DNA of 64,000 bases from Caldilineaceae bacterium (GCA_019637695.1 JAHBVG010000016.1:34145-98144), one strand, 5' to 3'; positions 22,802-31,316 are shown, counted from the first letter of the stretch. Program-made: numbers and translations. Notes: generated from the letters alone by a model not told the origin.

Positions 22802-24016
22802 CTTCTTCCTCGCTTTTTCCAGAACTGCCAGCGTCTCCCGCGCGGCCTTTTCCCACGAGAAGCGTTTGACATTTTCATAGCCTTTGGCGATCAACTCCTG
22901 CCGCAAGGTTTCGTCCTGGCTGAGTTTGAGCATGGCGTCGGCGATGGCGTCCACGTCGGTGGGATCGACAAGGATGGCGGCGTCGCCGGCGACTTCGGGC
23001 AGGGCAGAATTGTTGGCGCACATCACAGGAACTCCCTTCTGTTGGGCCTCCAGCACAGGAAGGCCAAATCCTTCAAACAATGAGGGAAAGGCGAAAAAGA
23101 TCGCCCTCCGCAGCAGATCCGGCGCATCCTCAGCGGGGATGTAACCGGGAAAGTGGACGCGGTCGCCGATCCCCTGGCGTTGGGCAGCGGTGTAAAGTTC
23201 CTCGCTCAGCCAACCTCGCTTGCCCGCCAGCACCAGATCCCATTCGACGGCATGATTTTTCACCAAACGGGCGTACGCCTCGATCAACCGCGCCAGATTC
23301 TTGCGCGGCTGGATCGTCCCCAGGTAGAGGGCATATTGGGGATTGGGGACCGGGGACCGGGGATCGGGGATGGCGCAGAGCGCCCACTTCGTGATCGGGG
23401 ACTGGGTATGATGCATTCGCCCTTCATCTTGTCTTTGCGTCTCTGCATCTTTGCGTCTTTGCGTTAAAAATTCTTCGCTTTCCTGGGCGGCCTCGTAGAC
23501 GACGCTGATCTTCGCCGGATCTACGCCATAGAAGCGCATGAGATCGTCAGCGGTACAATGGCTGACGGCGATGATCCGCTGCGCTGAAAGTGTACTCCAG
23601 CGCGTCGAGCCATCGAGATAGAGCCGTTGACTGTGCGTGTGCGCGTCGGGGAAGTGACGATAGCCCAGATCGTGGATCGTCACCACGGATGGGGGCAGCA
23701 GCGGCGGCGGCAGCAGTGGAATCACGTGGGCGGGGACAAAGAGTACGTCGGGCGGATGGCGCGCCACTTCCCAACCTAACGCCCGGTGCGTCCACAGCCG
23801 GAGGGCAGGCAGCACGCGGATCTCAACATTGACGCTGGGCTTGATCCCAAAGTGGGAGAGTTCTGCTGGGATCGGTGTATAAAGCCGCCAGCGGTGCGTC
23901 GCCGCTTCGGGCAGCCGCAGCAGGTGGCGGATGATCTCCAATGAATAGCGCTCGGTGCCGGTAACCTGCGCCGTGAGCGCCCGCGAGGCGTCGATGCCAA
24001 TGATCAAGCGATTCAC
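22799..24016 (-). CDS. Glycosyltransferase family 4 protein with repeat-coded linker
   Basis: Transfers a sugar from a nucleotide-sugar donor to an unknown acceptor. It has two Rossmann-like halves: the N half with IIGIDASRAL and TIHDLGYRHFP, the C half with YLGTIQPRKNLARLIEAYA, VHFPGYIPAEDAPDLL and FPSLFEGFGLPVLEAQQKG, where FEGFGLPVLE is the GT4 donor-site motif. Start is GTG abutting the stop of the oxidase gene. Residues about 184-227, between the halves, are not part of the fold; they are coded by two short tandem repeat types and read LTQRRKDAETQR and PDPRSPVPNP. 405 residues in total, of which about 45 are the insert. Confidence 0.88.
   Translation of the reverse strand: MNRLIIGIDASRALTAQVTGTERYSLEIIRHLLRLPEAATHRWRLYTPIPAELSHFGIKPSVNVEIRVLPALRLWTHRALGWEVARHPPDVLFVPAHVIPLLPPPLLPPSVVTIHDLGYRHFPDAHTHSQRLYLDGSTRWSTLSAQRIIAVSHCTADDLMRFYGVDPAKISVVYEAAQESEEFLTQRRKDAETQRQDEGRMHHTQSPITKWALCAIPDPRSPVPNPQYALYLGTIQPRKNLARLIEAYARLVKNHAVEWDLVLAGKRGWLSEELYTAAQRQGIGDRVHFPGYIPAEDAPDLLRRAIFFAFPSLFEGFGLPVLEAQQKGVPVMCANNSALPEVAGDAAILVDPTDVDAIADAMLKLSQDETLRQELIAKGYENVKRFSWEKAARETLAVLEKARKK
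23336..23466. repeat. Two tandem repeat arrays inside the glycosyltransferase gene
   Basis: On the plus strand, GGGGATT/GGGGACC/GGGGATC heptads cover about 23342-23375 and a TTTGCGTCT/CTTTGCGT array covers about 23430-23465. Both types are normally intergenic in this window or in related genomes. Here they stay in frame on the minus strand without a stop. Confidence 0.7.
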
Positions 24017-25228
24017 CTACATCCTGAGCAGATCAGCGTGGACAGGCGACGACGAACGCAAGCGGTCGATGCGGAAGATCTCACGCCAGAGCGGTGAGGA
24101 GTAATCCTGCGCACCGGTCGCGGCCAGATCCGCCAGCAGCCGCCCGGTGAGGATGGTGAACTTGAAACCGCGTCCACTGAAACCCGCCGCGAAGAGGATC
24201 TGTGGGTGCTGCGGATGGCGGTCGATAATGAATTCCTGATCTGGCGACTGGGTATAGAGGCAGGCTTCCGCCGACACTGCTTTCGGGATCACGCCGCTCA
24301 GATATTCCGCCACCAGCGCGCTGAGTTCGTCCACAGCCTCGGGCAACACGCGCCGGTCATGTGTATCGGGATCGACGACGTCGCCATGCAACTCCAGGGC
24401 AACCTTGATCTGCCCTGGCCGCTCCCAAATGGGGAAACCGTAAAAATGGGGCATGGGCAGACTGATGTAGACCGGAGAGCGGGCAGCGTTCCACATCTCC
24501 TGCGCGTCGGGGATCGTCTCAAAATAGGCAACCTGTTGATGGGTGACTTTGAGCGGCAGGTTGAGCGATTCGGTCAACCCAAGCTGGCTGAGGAAGATCC
24601 CCGCCCACGGCCCCGCCGTGATCACCGACTGCGCGGCGTGGATGCGCTCGCGACCATGTGGCCCGTCGACTTCGACGACGACGCCATCCCCCTCTGGCGT
24701 CACGGCAAGCACCCGGCTCTCCTCCTGCAACGTCACCCCCCGCCGCACTGCCTGCGCCGCCATCGTCTCCACGGCGCGAGTCGCCGCCAAAATTCCCGCG
24801 CCCGGCTGGTAGAAGCCAACCCAATCATCGGCGAGGCGGAATTGGGGAAAGCGACGCTTCATCTCCGTTTGATCTAACACTTCATAGGGGAAGCCCAGCG
24901 CGGCCATCGTCTCCATCCGCCCGATCAGCGCGGGGAGATTGGGCGGCCCAAAGTCAAGGCTGCCCGTCTCCACCAGGAGCAAGGCACCGCTCTCTGCTTC
25001 CAACTGACGCCAGAGATCGAAAGCTGCCGGCGCCAGCGAAGCATAGGCAGCCTCGGCGTGGCTGTGGCGGATGATACGGCTGCCGCCGTGACTGCTGCCC
25101 TGCTTGTGCCCAACTTGAAACTGCTCCAGCAGCAGCACACGCCGTCCATCCCCGGCCAGGTGATAGGCTGCCGCCGCGCCCATCCCGCCGGCGCCGATCA
25201 CAACAACATCGTATGAGAGAGTCTTCAT
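24017..25228 (-). CDS. FAD-dependent amine oxidase, N-methyltryptophan/sarcosine oxidase (MSOX) family
   Basis: Oxidatively demethylates an N-methyl amino acid, giving formaldehyde and hydrogen peroxide. The FAD-binding GAGGMG is at residues 12-17 with the acidic strand end LLLEQF; SSHGGSRIIRHSHAE is typical of MSOX/SolA. Cys323 in EACLYTQSPD matches the cysteine that binds FAD covalently in monomeric sarcosine oxidase. The ATG chosen follows AAGGATATCCAG; 51 in-frame codons upstream are coded by heptad repeats and are unlikely to be translated. 403 residues. It shares a transcript with the glycosyltransferase, though no functional link is evident. Confidence 0.88.
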   Translation of the reverse strand: MKTLSYDVVVIGAGGMGAAAAYHLAGDGRRVLLLEQFQVGHKQGSSHGGSRIIRHSHAEAAYASLAPAAFDLWRQLEAESGALLLVETGSLDFGPPNLPALIGRMETMAALGFPYEVLDQTEMKRRFPQFRLADDWVGFYQPGAGILAATRAVETMAAQAVRRGVTLQEESRVLAVTPEGDGVVVEVDGPHGRERIHAAQSVITAGPWAGIFLSQLGLTESLNLPLKVTHQQVAYFETIPDAQEMWNAARSPVYISLPMPHFYGFPIWERPGQIKVALELHGDVVDPDTHDRRVLPEAVDELSALVAEYLSGVIPKAVSAEACLYTQSPDQEFIIDRHPQHPQILFAAGFSGRGFKFTILTGRLLADLAATGAQDYSSPLWREIFRIDRLRSSSPVHADLLRM

Positions 25229-25260
25229 CTGGATATCCTTTGGCGTGGTGTGGTTGGATA

Positions 25261-25322
25261 TTGGATATTGCTGTCTGCGATCTGCGATCTGCCGTCCGCC
25301 GTCCGCCGTCCGCGGTCCGCTG
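25261..25322. repeat. Heptad tandem repeats upstream of the oxidase gene
   Basis: Successive GCGATCT and CCGTCCG-type heptads (GATCTGC, CGTCCGC repeated). They lie in the divergent region between the oxidase and the GyrA-like gene and belong to the same class as the heptads at 16085. Confidence 0.6.
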
Positions 25323-25430
25323 AGGAAGTTCCCACAATAGAGATGTGTGTGTATACTACAAGGACGATCTTTGAACGTCAATTTCGCTATTCTACGCCCG
25401 ATCCTGGCAGGACCGTATCAGGAGGAACGG

Positions 25431-26471
25431 ATGCCCCCCCAAAGACCCGATTTGACTACGCTTGATCCAGAGGTGCGCGCCTATATTGAATATTTGGAGA
25501 GCGCGTTGGAAGCAGCCCAAGAGGACGCGACGACAGGTCGTACCTCAACCGGTGTGCCGGATCCGAGTGAATCTCCCACCACACGCATGGTGATTACCAT
25601 CAGCGAGCATGGACGCATCAAACGCACGCCCCGCCATCTTTATTCCCGGCAGCGCCGCGGCGGCATGGGCGTCTTCGATTTGGATACGGATGAGGACGAT
25701 CCGCCCGTTCATCTCATCATCGCCGACGCCCAGGATCGGCTCTTGATCTTCACCGATCACAATCGCTTTTTCTCGCTACGCGTCTCGGATCTGGCTGAAG
25801 TTCCCGTACGCGCACGGGGGCAGTCCTTGACCGAGTGGATTGCGCTGCAAGCGGATGAACGAGTCGCAGTGGCGATCCCCGAACTGGGCGGCGCCTTTCT
25901 CTACCTGCTCAGCGATCGCGGATGGGTGCGCCGGGTGGGTGGCTCGCAGGTGGTCCGCCTGGCGCCCGGCACCCAGTTGGAAGTACGTCCCGGCCATCGA
26001 CCGGTGGCAGCGTGCTGGGGCAACGGCGACCGCGACCTCTTCATCGTCACCCGTACGGGGCAAGGCATTCGCTTTGAGGAAAAGTTGGTGCCGATTCAGG
26101 GTGGATGCCTGGGGATTCGTCTCGACACCAACGACACAGCGCTGGCATTGACCCGGGTCGACGAAGCGACCGGCGTCTTCATGCTGGGCGACGATGGCAA
26201 AGGCACAATCCGGCAGATGAGCGGCTTCCGCGCCAACAAATCGCCCGGCGCCGGCGGCAAGACGGTGATGAAAGTGGATCGTATGGTAGACGCGCGCAGC
26301 GTCGGCGAGGATGAGGACATCTTCATCATCTCACGGCTCAGCAAGTTGATCCGCTTTGCCGCCGACGAAGTTCCGCCCAAAGAAGGCGTTGTCCAGGGCG
26401 TCAATTGCATTAGCCTGCGCGCCGACGAAGCAGTGGCGTTTGCCGTGAGCGATGCCGGAGAGCCAATTTAA
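25431..26471 (+). CDS. Free-standing GyrA C-terminal domain (beta-pinwheel) protein
   Basis: A 346-residue protein that resembles only the DNA-wrapping C-terminal domain of gyrase subunit A, with no breakage-reunion domain. A short helical N-terminus (about 1-50) precedes RIKRTPRHLYSRQRRGGMG, where QRRGGMG (74-80) matches the GyrA-box QRRGGKG except for Lys to Met. Further blades read DRLLIFTDHNRFFSLRVSDL, FLYLLSDRGWVRRV, DLFIVTRTGQGIRFEEKL, FMLGDDGKGTIRQMSGFR and IFIISRLSKLIRFAADEVPP. AGGAGG precedes the ATG; an upstream in-frame extension lacks support. It probably binds or bends DNA or modulates a topoisomerase; this is inferred from fold only. Confidence 0.85.
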   Translation: MPPQRPDLTTLDPEVRAYIEYLESALEAAQEDATTGRTSTGVPDPSESPTTRMVITISEHGRIKRTPRHLYSRQRRGGMGVFDLDTDEDDPPVHLIIADAQDRLLIFTDHNRFFSLRVSDLAEVPVRARGQSLTEWIALQADERVAVAIPELGGAFLYLLSDRGWVRRVGGSQVVRLAPGTQLEVRPGHRPVAACWGNGDRDLFIVTRTGQGIRFEEKLVPIQGGCLGIRLDTNDTALALTRVDEATGVFMLGDDGKGTIRQMSGFRANKSPGAGGKTVMKVDRMVDARSVGEDEDIFIISRLSKLIRFAADEVPPKEGVVQGVNCISLRADEAVAFAVSDAGEPI

Positions 26472-26733
26472 GGGATCAGGGACTGGGGATCGGGTTGAGT
26501 ACCCTCAATCTCCTAATTACCCAATCGCTATTAGCATGAGATGAAGCGATTAGGAGATTCTAGTGGTTCGCCAAAGTTATTTTGTCGGATGTTTAGTAGG
26601 GGCGCTGCTTGCTGCGCCTGGAGCAAATCAGGCGCAGCAAGCAGCGCCCCTACTCGACAAATCTGGTTTGGCAGATTTCTAGAAACTCAGCCCGATCCCC
26701 AATCCCCAGTCCCCAGTCCCCAATTCCTAACTC
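26471..26733. repeat. Heptad-arm inverted element, copy 3, with a nested repeat
   Basis: Outer arms GGACTGGGGATCGGG and CCCGATCCCCAATCCCCAGT; the right arm has one more heptad than the left. Inner words TCTCCTAATT, CCAATCGCT and AAGCGATTAGGAGATT match the element at 14130-14253. A family 1 palindrome (26596-26653) sits inside it. It separates the GyrA-like gene from yqeB. Confidence 0.7.
26596..26653. repeat. Interspersed palindromic repeat, family 1, copy 2
   Basis: Perfect 25-bp arms (26596-26620 and 26629-26653) containing GTAGGGGCGCTGCTTGCTGC, with an 8-nt loop. It differs from copy 1 by compensating changes in both arms (GTTT/AAAC versus GCTT/AAGC), which suggests the stem itself is maintained. 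Confidence 0.78.
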
Positions 26734-26736
26734 ATC

Positions 26737-27594
26737 ATGCAGAACGAACAACTCGTACTCATCAAAGGCGCCGGCGATCTGGCGACCGGCATAGGATGGC
26801 GATTACACCGTTGCGGCTTCCCCGTGGTGATGACGGAGATCGCGCAGCCGCTGACGGTGCGGCGGACGGTGGCCTTCGCCCAGGCTGTCTATGATGGCGA
26901 AACCACGGTGGAAGGGATCACGGCGCGGCGCTGTCTCCCCGCGGATCTCCCCTCGCTGCTGGCCGATGGGGAGATCCCCGTGCTTATCAATGCAGAGCCA
27001 TCGACCATCGCTGAGCTTGCGCCATCCGTCCTCGTGGACGCTATTATGGCTAAGCGCAACACGGGAACCCACATTGACGATGCGCCGCTGGTGGTCGCGA
27101 TTGGTCCTGGCTTCACCGTGGGCAAAGATTGCCACGCCATCATCGAAACGCACCGCGGCCACACGTTGGGCCGCGTCCTCTGGCAGGGGAGCGCCACCCC
27201 TGACACCGGCACGCCCGGTCCGCTGCCGGGGCTAGGCGTGGATGCGACGCGGGTTTTGCGCGCGCCTGCCGCTGGACGGCTGCGGCCATCGATGCAGATC
27301 GGAGAGACCATCACCGTTGGCTCGATCATCGCCGTCGTCGAAAGCGAAACGGGCGAGCGCTTTCCCGTCACGGCGCCGTTTACAGGTGTGCTGCGTGGAT
27401 TGATCCACGAGCAGGTGGAACTCGTCGCCGGTATGAAGATCGGCGATCTCGATCCTCGCGCCCAACCCGACCATGCCTGGACCATCTCCGACAAGTCGCT
27501 GGCGATTGGCGGCGGCGTGCTGGAGGCGATCCTCAGTTGGCATGTACACCAAACCTCACCCCATCCTCTGGATATGGACGAAAGCTACTTATGA
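26737..27594 (+). CDS. yqeB: YqeB/EF2563-family protein of molybdenum hydroxylase maturation
   Basis: 285-residue member of the EF2563 family, known from selenium-dependent molybdenum hydroxylase clusters and of undefined biochemistry. A Rossmann-type N-terminus (LIKGAGDLATGIGWRL) is followed by NTGTHIDDAPLVVAIGPGF, CHAIIETHRGHTLGRV, and a C-terminal part with biotinyl/lipoyl-like beta repeats (PAAGRLRPSMQIGETI, APFTGVLRGLIHEQVEL). No molybdenum enzyme lies in the window. Its stop overlaps the cofE start (ATGA), so the two are coupled. Its ATG lies close to the end of the heptad element and has no clear ribosome site. Confidence 0.82.
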   Translation: MQNEQLVLIKGAGDLATGIGWRLHRCGFPVVMTEIAQPLTVRRTVAFAQAVYDGETTVEGITARRCLPADLPSLLADGEIPVLINAEPSTIAELAPSVLVDAIMAKRNTGTHIDDAPLVVAIGPGFTVGKDCHAIIETHRGHTLGRVLWQGSATPDTGTPGPLPGLGVDATRVLRAPAAGRLRPSMQIGETITVGSIIAVVESETGERFPVTAPFTGVLRGLIHEQVELVAGMKIGDLDPRAQPDHAWTISDKSLAIGGGVLEAILSWHVHQTSPHPLDMDESYL

Positions 27595-28370
27595 CCGATG
27601 AAATGAGACTCTTTGCTGTGCCGGGTCTGCCCTTGATCGCCCCAGGCGACGATCTTGCGCAGTTGATTGTGGACTGCCTTGCCGCCGCGGGCCGCACGCT
27701 GGAGGATGGCGACATTCTCGTGGTGGCGCAAAAGGTGGTGAGCAAGGCCGAGAACCGGCTGGTGCGGCTGGCCGATGTGATCCCTGACGCCCGCGCCGAG
27801 GAAATCGCCGCGCTGACCCATAAAGATCCGCGGCGGGTGCAGGTTGTGCTGGATGATAGCAATGAGATCGTGCGCGCCCGTCCCGGTCTGCTGATTGTGG
27901 AGCAGAAGAGCGGCTGGGTCTGCGCCCACGGCGGCATGGATCGCAGCAACGTCCCCGCGCTGGGCGACGATCCTGAGGACGAGGTGGTGGCGCTGCTCCC
28001 CGCCGACGCCGACGCCAGCGCCGAGGATCTGCGCCGACGGCTGACCGACCTCACCGGCAAAACGGTGGCCGTGATCATCAACGACAGCCACGGTCGCCCC
28101 TGGCGTGTGGGTACGGTGGGCGTCTGCATCGGCTGCGCCGGCCTGCCGCCGCTCTGGAACCAGCGCGGATTGCACGATCTCTTCGGCTACGAGTTGGTCG
28201 CCAGCGAAGAGTGCATCGCCGATGAACTGTCCGCCGCCGCCAGCCTGCTCATGGGGCAGAGCAACGAAGGCCGCCCCGTGGTGGTGATCCGCGGCTATAC
28301 CCCGCCCCCCATCCCCGCGGCCAAATCCACGACGATCCAACGGGCGAAGGCGATGGATGTCTTTCGGTGA
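27591..28370 (+). CDS. cofE: Coenzyme F420-0:L-glutamate ligase
   Basis: Adds glutamates to F420-0, the last stage in making the redox cofactor F420, using GTP. Conserved CofE segments are GDILVVAQKVVSKAENR, CAHGGMDRSNV, INDSHGRPWRVGTVGVCIG and ELVASEECIADELS. 259 residues is usual for the stand-alone enzyme. It starts within the stop of yqeB. F420 production is known in Actinobacteria, Archaea and Chloroflexota, so this gene is the best taxonomic hint in the window. Other F420 genes are not present here. Confidence 0.92.
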   Translation: MTDEMRLFAVPGLPLIAPGDDLAQLIVDCLAAAGRTLEDGDILVVAQKVVSKAENRLVRLADVIPDARAEEIAALTHKDPRRVQVVLDDSNEIVRARPGLLIVEQKSGWVCAHGGMDRSNVPALGDDPEDEVVALLPADADASAEDLRRRLTDLTGKTVAVIINDSHGRPWRVGTVGVCIGCAGLPPLWNQRGLHDLFGYELVASEECIADELSAAASLLMGQSNEGRPVVVIRGYTPPPIPAAKSTTIQRAKAMDVFR

Positions 28371-28371
28371 G

Positions 28372-28377
28372 TATAAT
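28372..28377 (+). promoter_or_regulatory. Possible -10 element before the nucleotidyltransferase gene
   Basis: Perfect TATAAT ending 12 nt before the ATG at 28390; it would give a leader of about six bases. No good -35 is seen. Confidence 0.4.
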
Positions 28378-28389
28378 TACCTTACAGCC

Positions 28390-29469
28390 ATGACGCCTGA
28401 AGATCATCTTCTGTTGGTGTGTACACGCCAACACTTTACCCATCGCCACCAACAACGCGTTGTTGACCTCTGCCGTCAACATGCCATCGGTTGGGAGATT
28501 CTCTACCAGACAGCAGAGCAGCACAGGGTAGCGCCTCTGGTGTACACCAACTTAAAACTGTGTCCGCTGCAAGAACTGGGGATTCCCCAGACGGCGCTGG
28601 CGCGCTTTGACGCCTACACGCTGCGCACGGTTGCGCTCAAATTTGCTGTGGCGGTGAAACTGCGCGATCTGTTCGCCTTCTTCAACCGGCAAGGTATTGA
28701 CGTGATGCTGATCAAGGGGGCGGCGCTGGAAATCTCTGTCTATGAGCAGCCCTGGTATGTGGTGCATGACGTCGATCTGGTGATCCGTGCGCGTTTGCAA
28801 GATCTAGATGAAGCCCAACAGCAGACCATCCACGATTTTTTCGCCCCCTTGCACGGCTTTGAGTATGACTTCTTCCACCACCATGATGTGACCATGAATG
28901 GGGTACTGCCGGTGGATTTTGAGGCGATCTGGCGGGAGGCCGTGGCGGTTGATTATGGGGGGGAACGTGCGTTCGTGATGCGCCCGGAAGATCTGCTGCT
29001 GACAGCCTGTATCAACGCCTGCCGCAAACGTTTCTTCCGCCTCAAATCGCTCTTCGACATTGCTGTGATACTAGAGGCGCATTCAGAGTTGGACTGGGAG
29101 TGGCTGGCCGCTCGCGCTCACCAATTTAAGTGCCACTCGATCGTCTACACAGCCCTGCTGGCGACCCGGCAGACGCTTGGTTGTGCTGTCAGCGATAAAA
29201 TGCTCCACAAACTGGCTGTGCATCCCCTGCGCGCTGCGGCCACTCGCCTTCTGCTTGCCCTCCTGACGCCCCGCCTCTCGCTCTCAGCCACTTATCCGTT
29301 CAAGGGACCTGATCTTTTTGGCCGGCGCAGCACACTCTCATTGCTCCTCACCTACGCCAGCTACTCCCCCAGCCAGGTGTGGAAGAAGTTGGGCGCGATC
29401 TACGTAGATATGGTCGAAGAACGCCAACGACGCTCCTCAATGAAGGCCAACGACTGGTGGCGGAAATAG
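28390..29469 (+). CDS. Nucleotidyltransferase-fold family protein (NTP_transf_5)
   Basis: Resembles the uncharacterised nucleotidyltransferase family PF14907. The motif LIKGAALEISVY followed by VHDVDLVIR gives the two acidic residues of an NTP-transferase-like metal site, and MRPEDLLLTACINACRK follows later, as in the family. Members are often found in peptide-natural-product or polysaccharide clusters, but none is evident here. The start at MTPEDHLLLVC matches the usual family start; an ATG 33 nt upstream with GAAGG ahead of it, overlapping cofE, is a real alternative. The last 70 nt overlap the convergent ABC exporter gene, so both C-termini are coded by the same DNA. Confidence 0.72.
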   Translation: MTPEDHLLLVCTRQHFTHRHQQRVVDLCRQHAIGWEILYQTAEQHRVAPLVYTNLKLCPLQELGIPQTALARFDAYTLRTVALKFAVAVKLRDLFAFFNRQGIDVMLIKGAALEISVYEQPWYVVHDVDLVIRARLQDLDEAQQQTIHDFFAPLHGFEYDFFHHHDVTMNGVLPVDFEAIWREAVAVDYGGERAFVMRPEDLLLTACINACRKRFFRLKSLFDIAVILEAHSELDWEWLAARAHQFKCHSIVYTALLATRQTLGCAVSDKMLHKLAVHPLRAAATRLLLALLTPRLSLSATYPFKGPDLFGRRSTLSLLLTYASYSPSQVWKKLGAIYVDMVEERQRRSSMKANDWWRK

Positions 29470-31250
29470 GTGTTGTACAACTCCGCGTAATGCCCACCCT
29501 GCGCCATGAGGACCTCGTGGCTGCCTTCTTCAATGACCTCCCCTTTTTTGAGGACGACGATACGGTCGGCGGCTTTGACGGTAGAGAGGCGATGGGCGAT
29601 GACAATCGAGGTGCGACTGCGGAAGAGGAGATCCAGTGTGCGCTGGATCTGCGCCTCGGTGAAGGGATCGATGCTGGCCGTGGCTTCATCGAGGACGAAG
29701 ATGGCCGGGTCCTGCGCCAACATGCGGGCGAGGACGACAAGTTGGCGTTGGCCCAGGCTCAAGCGGCCGCCCCGTTCGCCCACATCGCTGTGCAGTCCAT
29801 CGGGCAGCGTCTCCAGCCAATCGCCGTTTGCGATCTGGCGGGCGACCCGTTCCACATCCTCGTCGCTCATCTCCTGATTGGCGTAGCGGATATTGTCCGC
29901 CACTGTCCCTGCGAAGAGGAAAGGCTCCTGGCTGACGATGCCCAGATGGCGGCGGTAGTCGCGCAGATTCAGCGTGCGGATATCCTGACCATCAATGAGC
30001 AGTTGGCCTTCCTGAAATTCGTAGAAGCGGGTGACCAACTTGGCGATGCTCGATTTGCCGGCGCCCGTGTGACCGACCAGCGCGACGCTCTCGCCTGGGC
30101 GAATGTGCAGATTGAAGCGCTTCAGAACCTGCTCTTTTTCGCTGTAGCGGAAGCTCACATTGATAAACTCGATCTCCCCGCGTAGATCGCTCACTGGATT
30201 TTCGGCTGTTTGCACCACCACCGGCGCAGCGTCGATCAGGGCGAAGATACGTTCGGTGGCGCTCAACCCCGCTTGAAATTGGCTCCAAAAGGCCGAAAGC
30301 TGGATCATGGGGAACCAGAAACGATCCAGACTGTTGATGAAGAGATACCATGCGCCCACGGTGATCACACCCACGGAGACGCTGTAGCCGCCGGTGTAGA
30401 GCAGGATGCCGGTCGCCAACCCGCTGACAAATTGCAGCGTGGGGAAGACCAACCCCAAGACAATCCCCCGCGTCTTTTGGATGTCGTAGCTCTGGCTGTT
30501 CACGCCGAGAAACTGATCGTAGATCCCTTGTTCGCGGCGAAAATTCTTGGCGACGTTGATGCCCGTCACCGCGTCTTGAATGCTGACGTTGACTTCGGCA
30601 ATGACGCGCTGGCTCTGTTGGGTAATACGCCGGGCCAGGCTACGGAAGAGGTTGGCGACTAGCAGCGCCGCCGGCGCCATGATCAGCACCAGCAAGGCCA
30701 ATCGCCACTCGATGGTGAAGAGAATGACGAGGAGGAGCAACGAGAGCAGCAGTTGGCTGACAACATCGGTGACAAGGACGGAGACGCGGCCAAATTCGTC
30801 GCTGTCGCTGGTAATGCGGCTAACGATACGCCCTGATTGGTATTTGTCATAGAAGCTCAGATCGTGATTCATGGCGGCGCGGAAGGCGTCCTTGCGCAAG
30901 GCCAGCACCACATCGCCGATGAGCATGGATGTGAGCAGCCGCCGCACCCAGTTGATCCCCCACACCGCCACACCGAGGAAGATCAACGCGCCGACCAGCA
31001 AGTAGATCAACAGATCGGCGGTCACAATGCCCTGTTCCGCATCCACAAGAAAATCGACGCCGCGTGCAGCCAATAACGGCGCGCCCGCCTGCGCCAGCGA
31101 GAAGAGGGTGACGCCGACCACAATGATGATGAAACGTCCTAGCCAGGGCCGAAAATAGCTACCCAGACGGTTCACAAGTTCTCGGTTGTTGTACTCCCGG
31201 TCGTAGGATTCAGCATCCAGCCCAGCGCGAAGTAGTCCCATCCTTACCAT
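29400..31250 (-). CDS. ABC exporter, fused membrane and ATPase domains
   Basis: Half-transporter of the multidrug/lipid exporter type that must dimerise. The membrane domain with about six helices covers residues 30-320 and the nucleotide-binding domain follows: Walker A GHTGAGKSS near residue 390, signature LSLGQRQ near 500 (Leu-Gly variant of LSGGQ), Walker B IFVLDEATASID and the His switch in VIAHRLST. 616 residues is typical. The C-terminal tail after HYAELYNTYF overlaps the facing gene. The signature variant is common in lipid-type exporters. The substrate is unknown and no partner half-transporter adjoins it. Confidence 0.9.
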   Translation of the reverse strand: MVRMGLLRAGLDAESYDREYNNRELVNRLGSYFRPWLGRFIIIVVGVTLFSLAQAGAPLLAARGVDFLVDAEQGIVTADLLIYLLVGALIFLGVAVWGINWVRRLLTSMLIGDVVLALRKDAFRAAMNHDLSFYDKYQSGRIVSRITSDSDEFGRVSVLVTDVVSQLLLSLLLLVILFTIEWRLALLVLIMAPAALLVANLFRSLARRITQQSQRVIAEVNVSIQDAVTGINVAKNFRREQGIYDQFLGVNSQSYDIQKTRGIVLGLVFPTLQFVSGLATGILLYTGGYSVSVGVITVGAWYLFINSLDRFWFPMIQLSAFWSQFQAGLSATERIFALIDAAPVVVQTAENPVSDLRGEIEFINVSFRYSEKEQVLKRFNLHIRPGESVALVGHTGAGKSSIAKLVTRFYEFQEGQLLIDGQDIRTLNLRDYRRHLGIVSQEPFLFAGTVADNIRYANQEMSDEDVERVARQIANGDWLETLPDGLHSDVGERGGRLSLGQRQLVVLARMLAQDPAIFVLDEATASIDPFTEAQIQRTLDLLFRSRTSIVIAHRLSTVKAADRIVVLKKGEVIEEGSHEVLMAQGGHYAELYNTYFRHQSLAFIEERRWRSSTIST

Positions 31251-31316
31251 TCTCCATTATCAATCATTGCAGAAACGCCGACAGTGTACCCCTAAACCGC
31301 GTTAGAAGACAAGCAT

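Noticed and set aside
22799..24016. Frameshift or broken glycosyltransferase gene suspected from odd residues in its middle
   Set aside because: The frame continues intact on both sides of the repeat insert and both donor and acceptor halves are complete.
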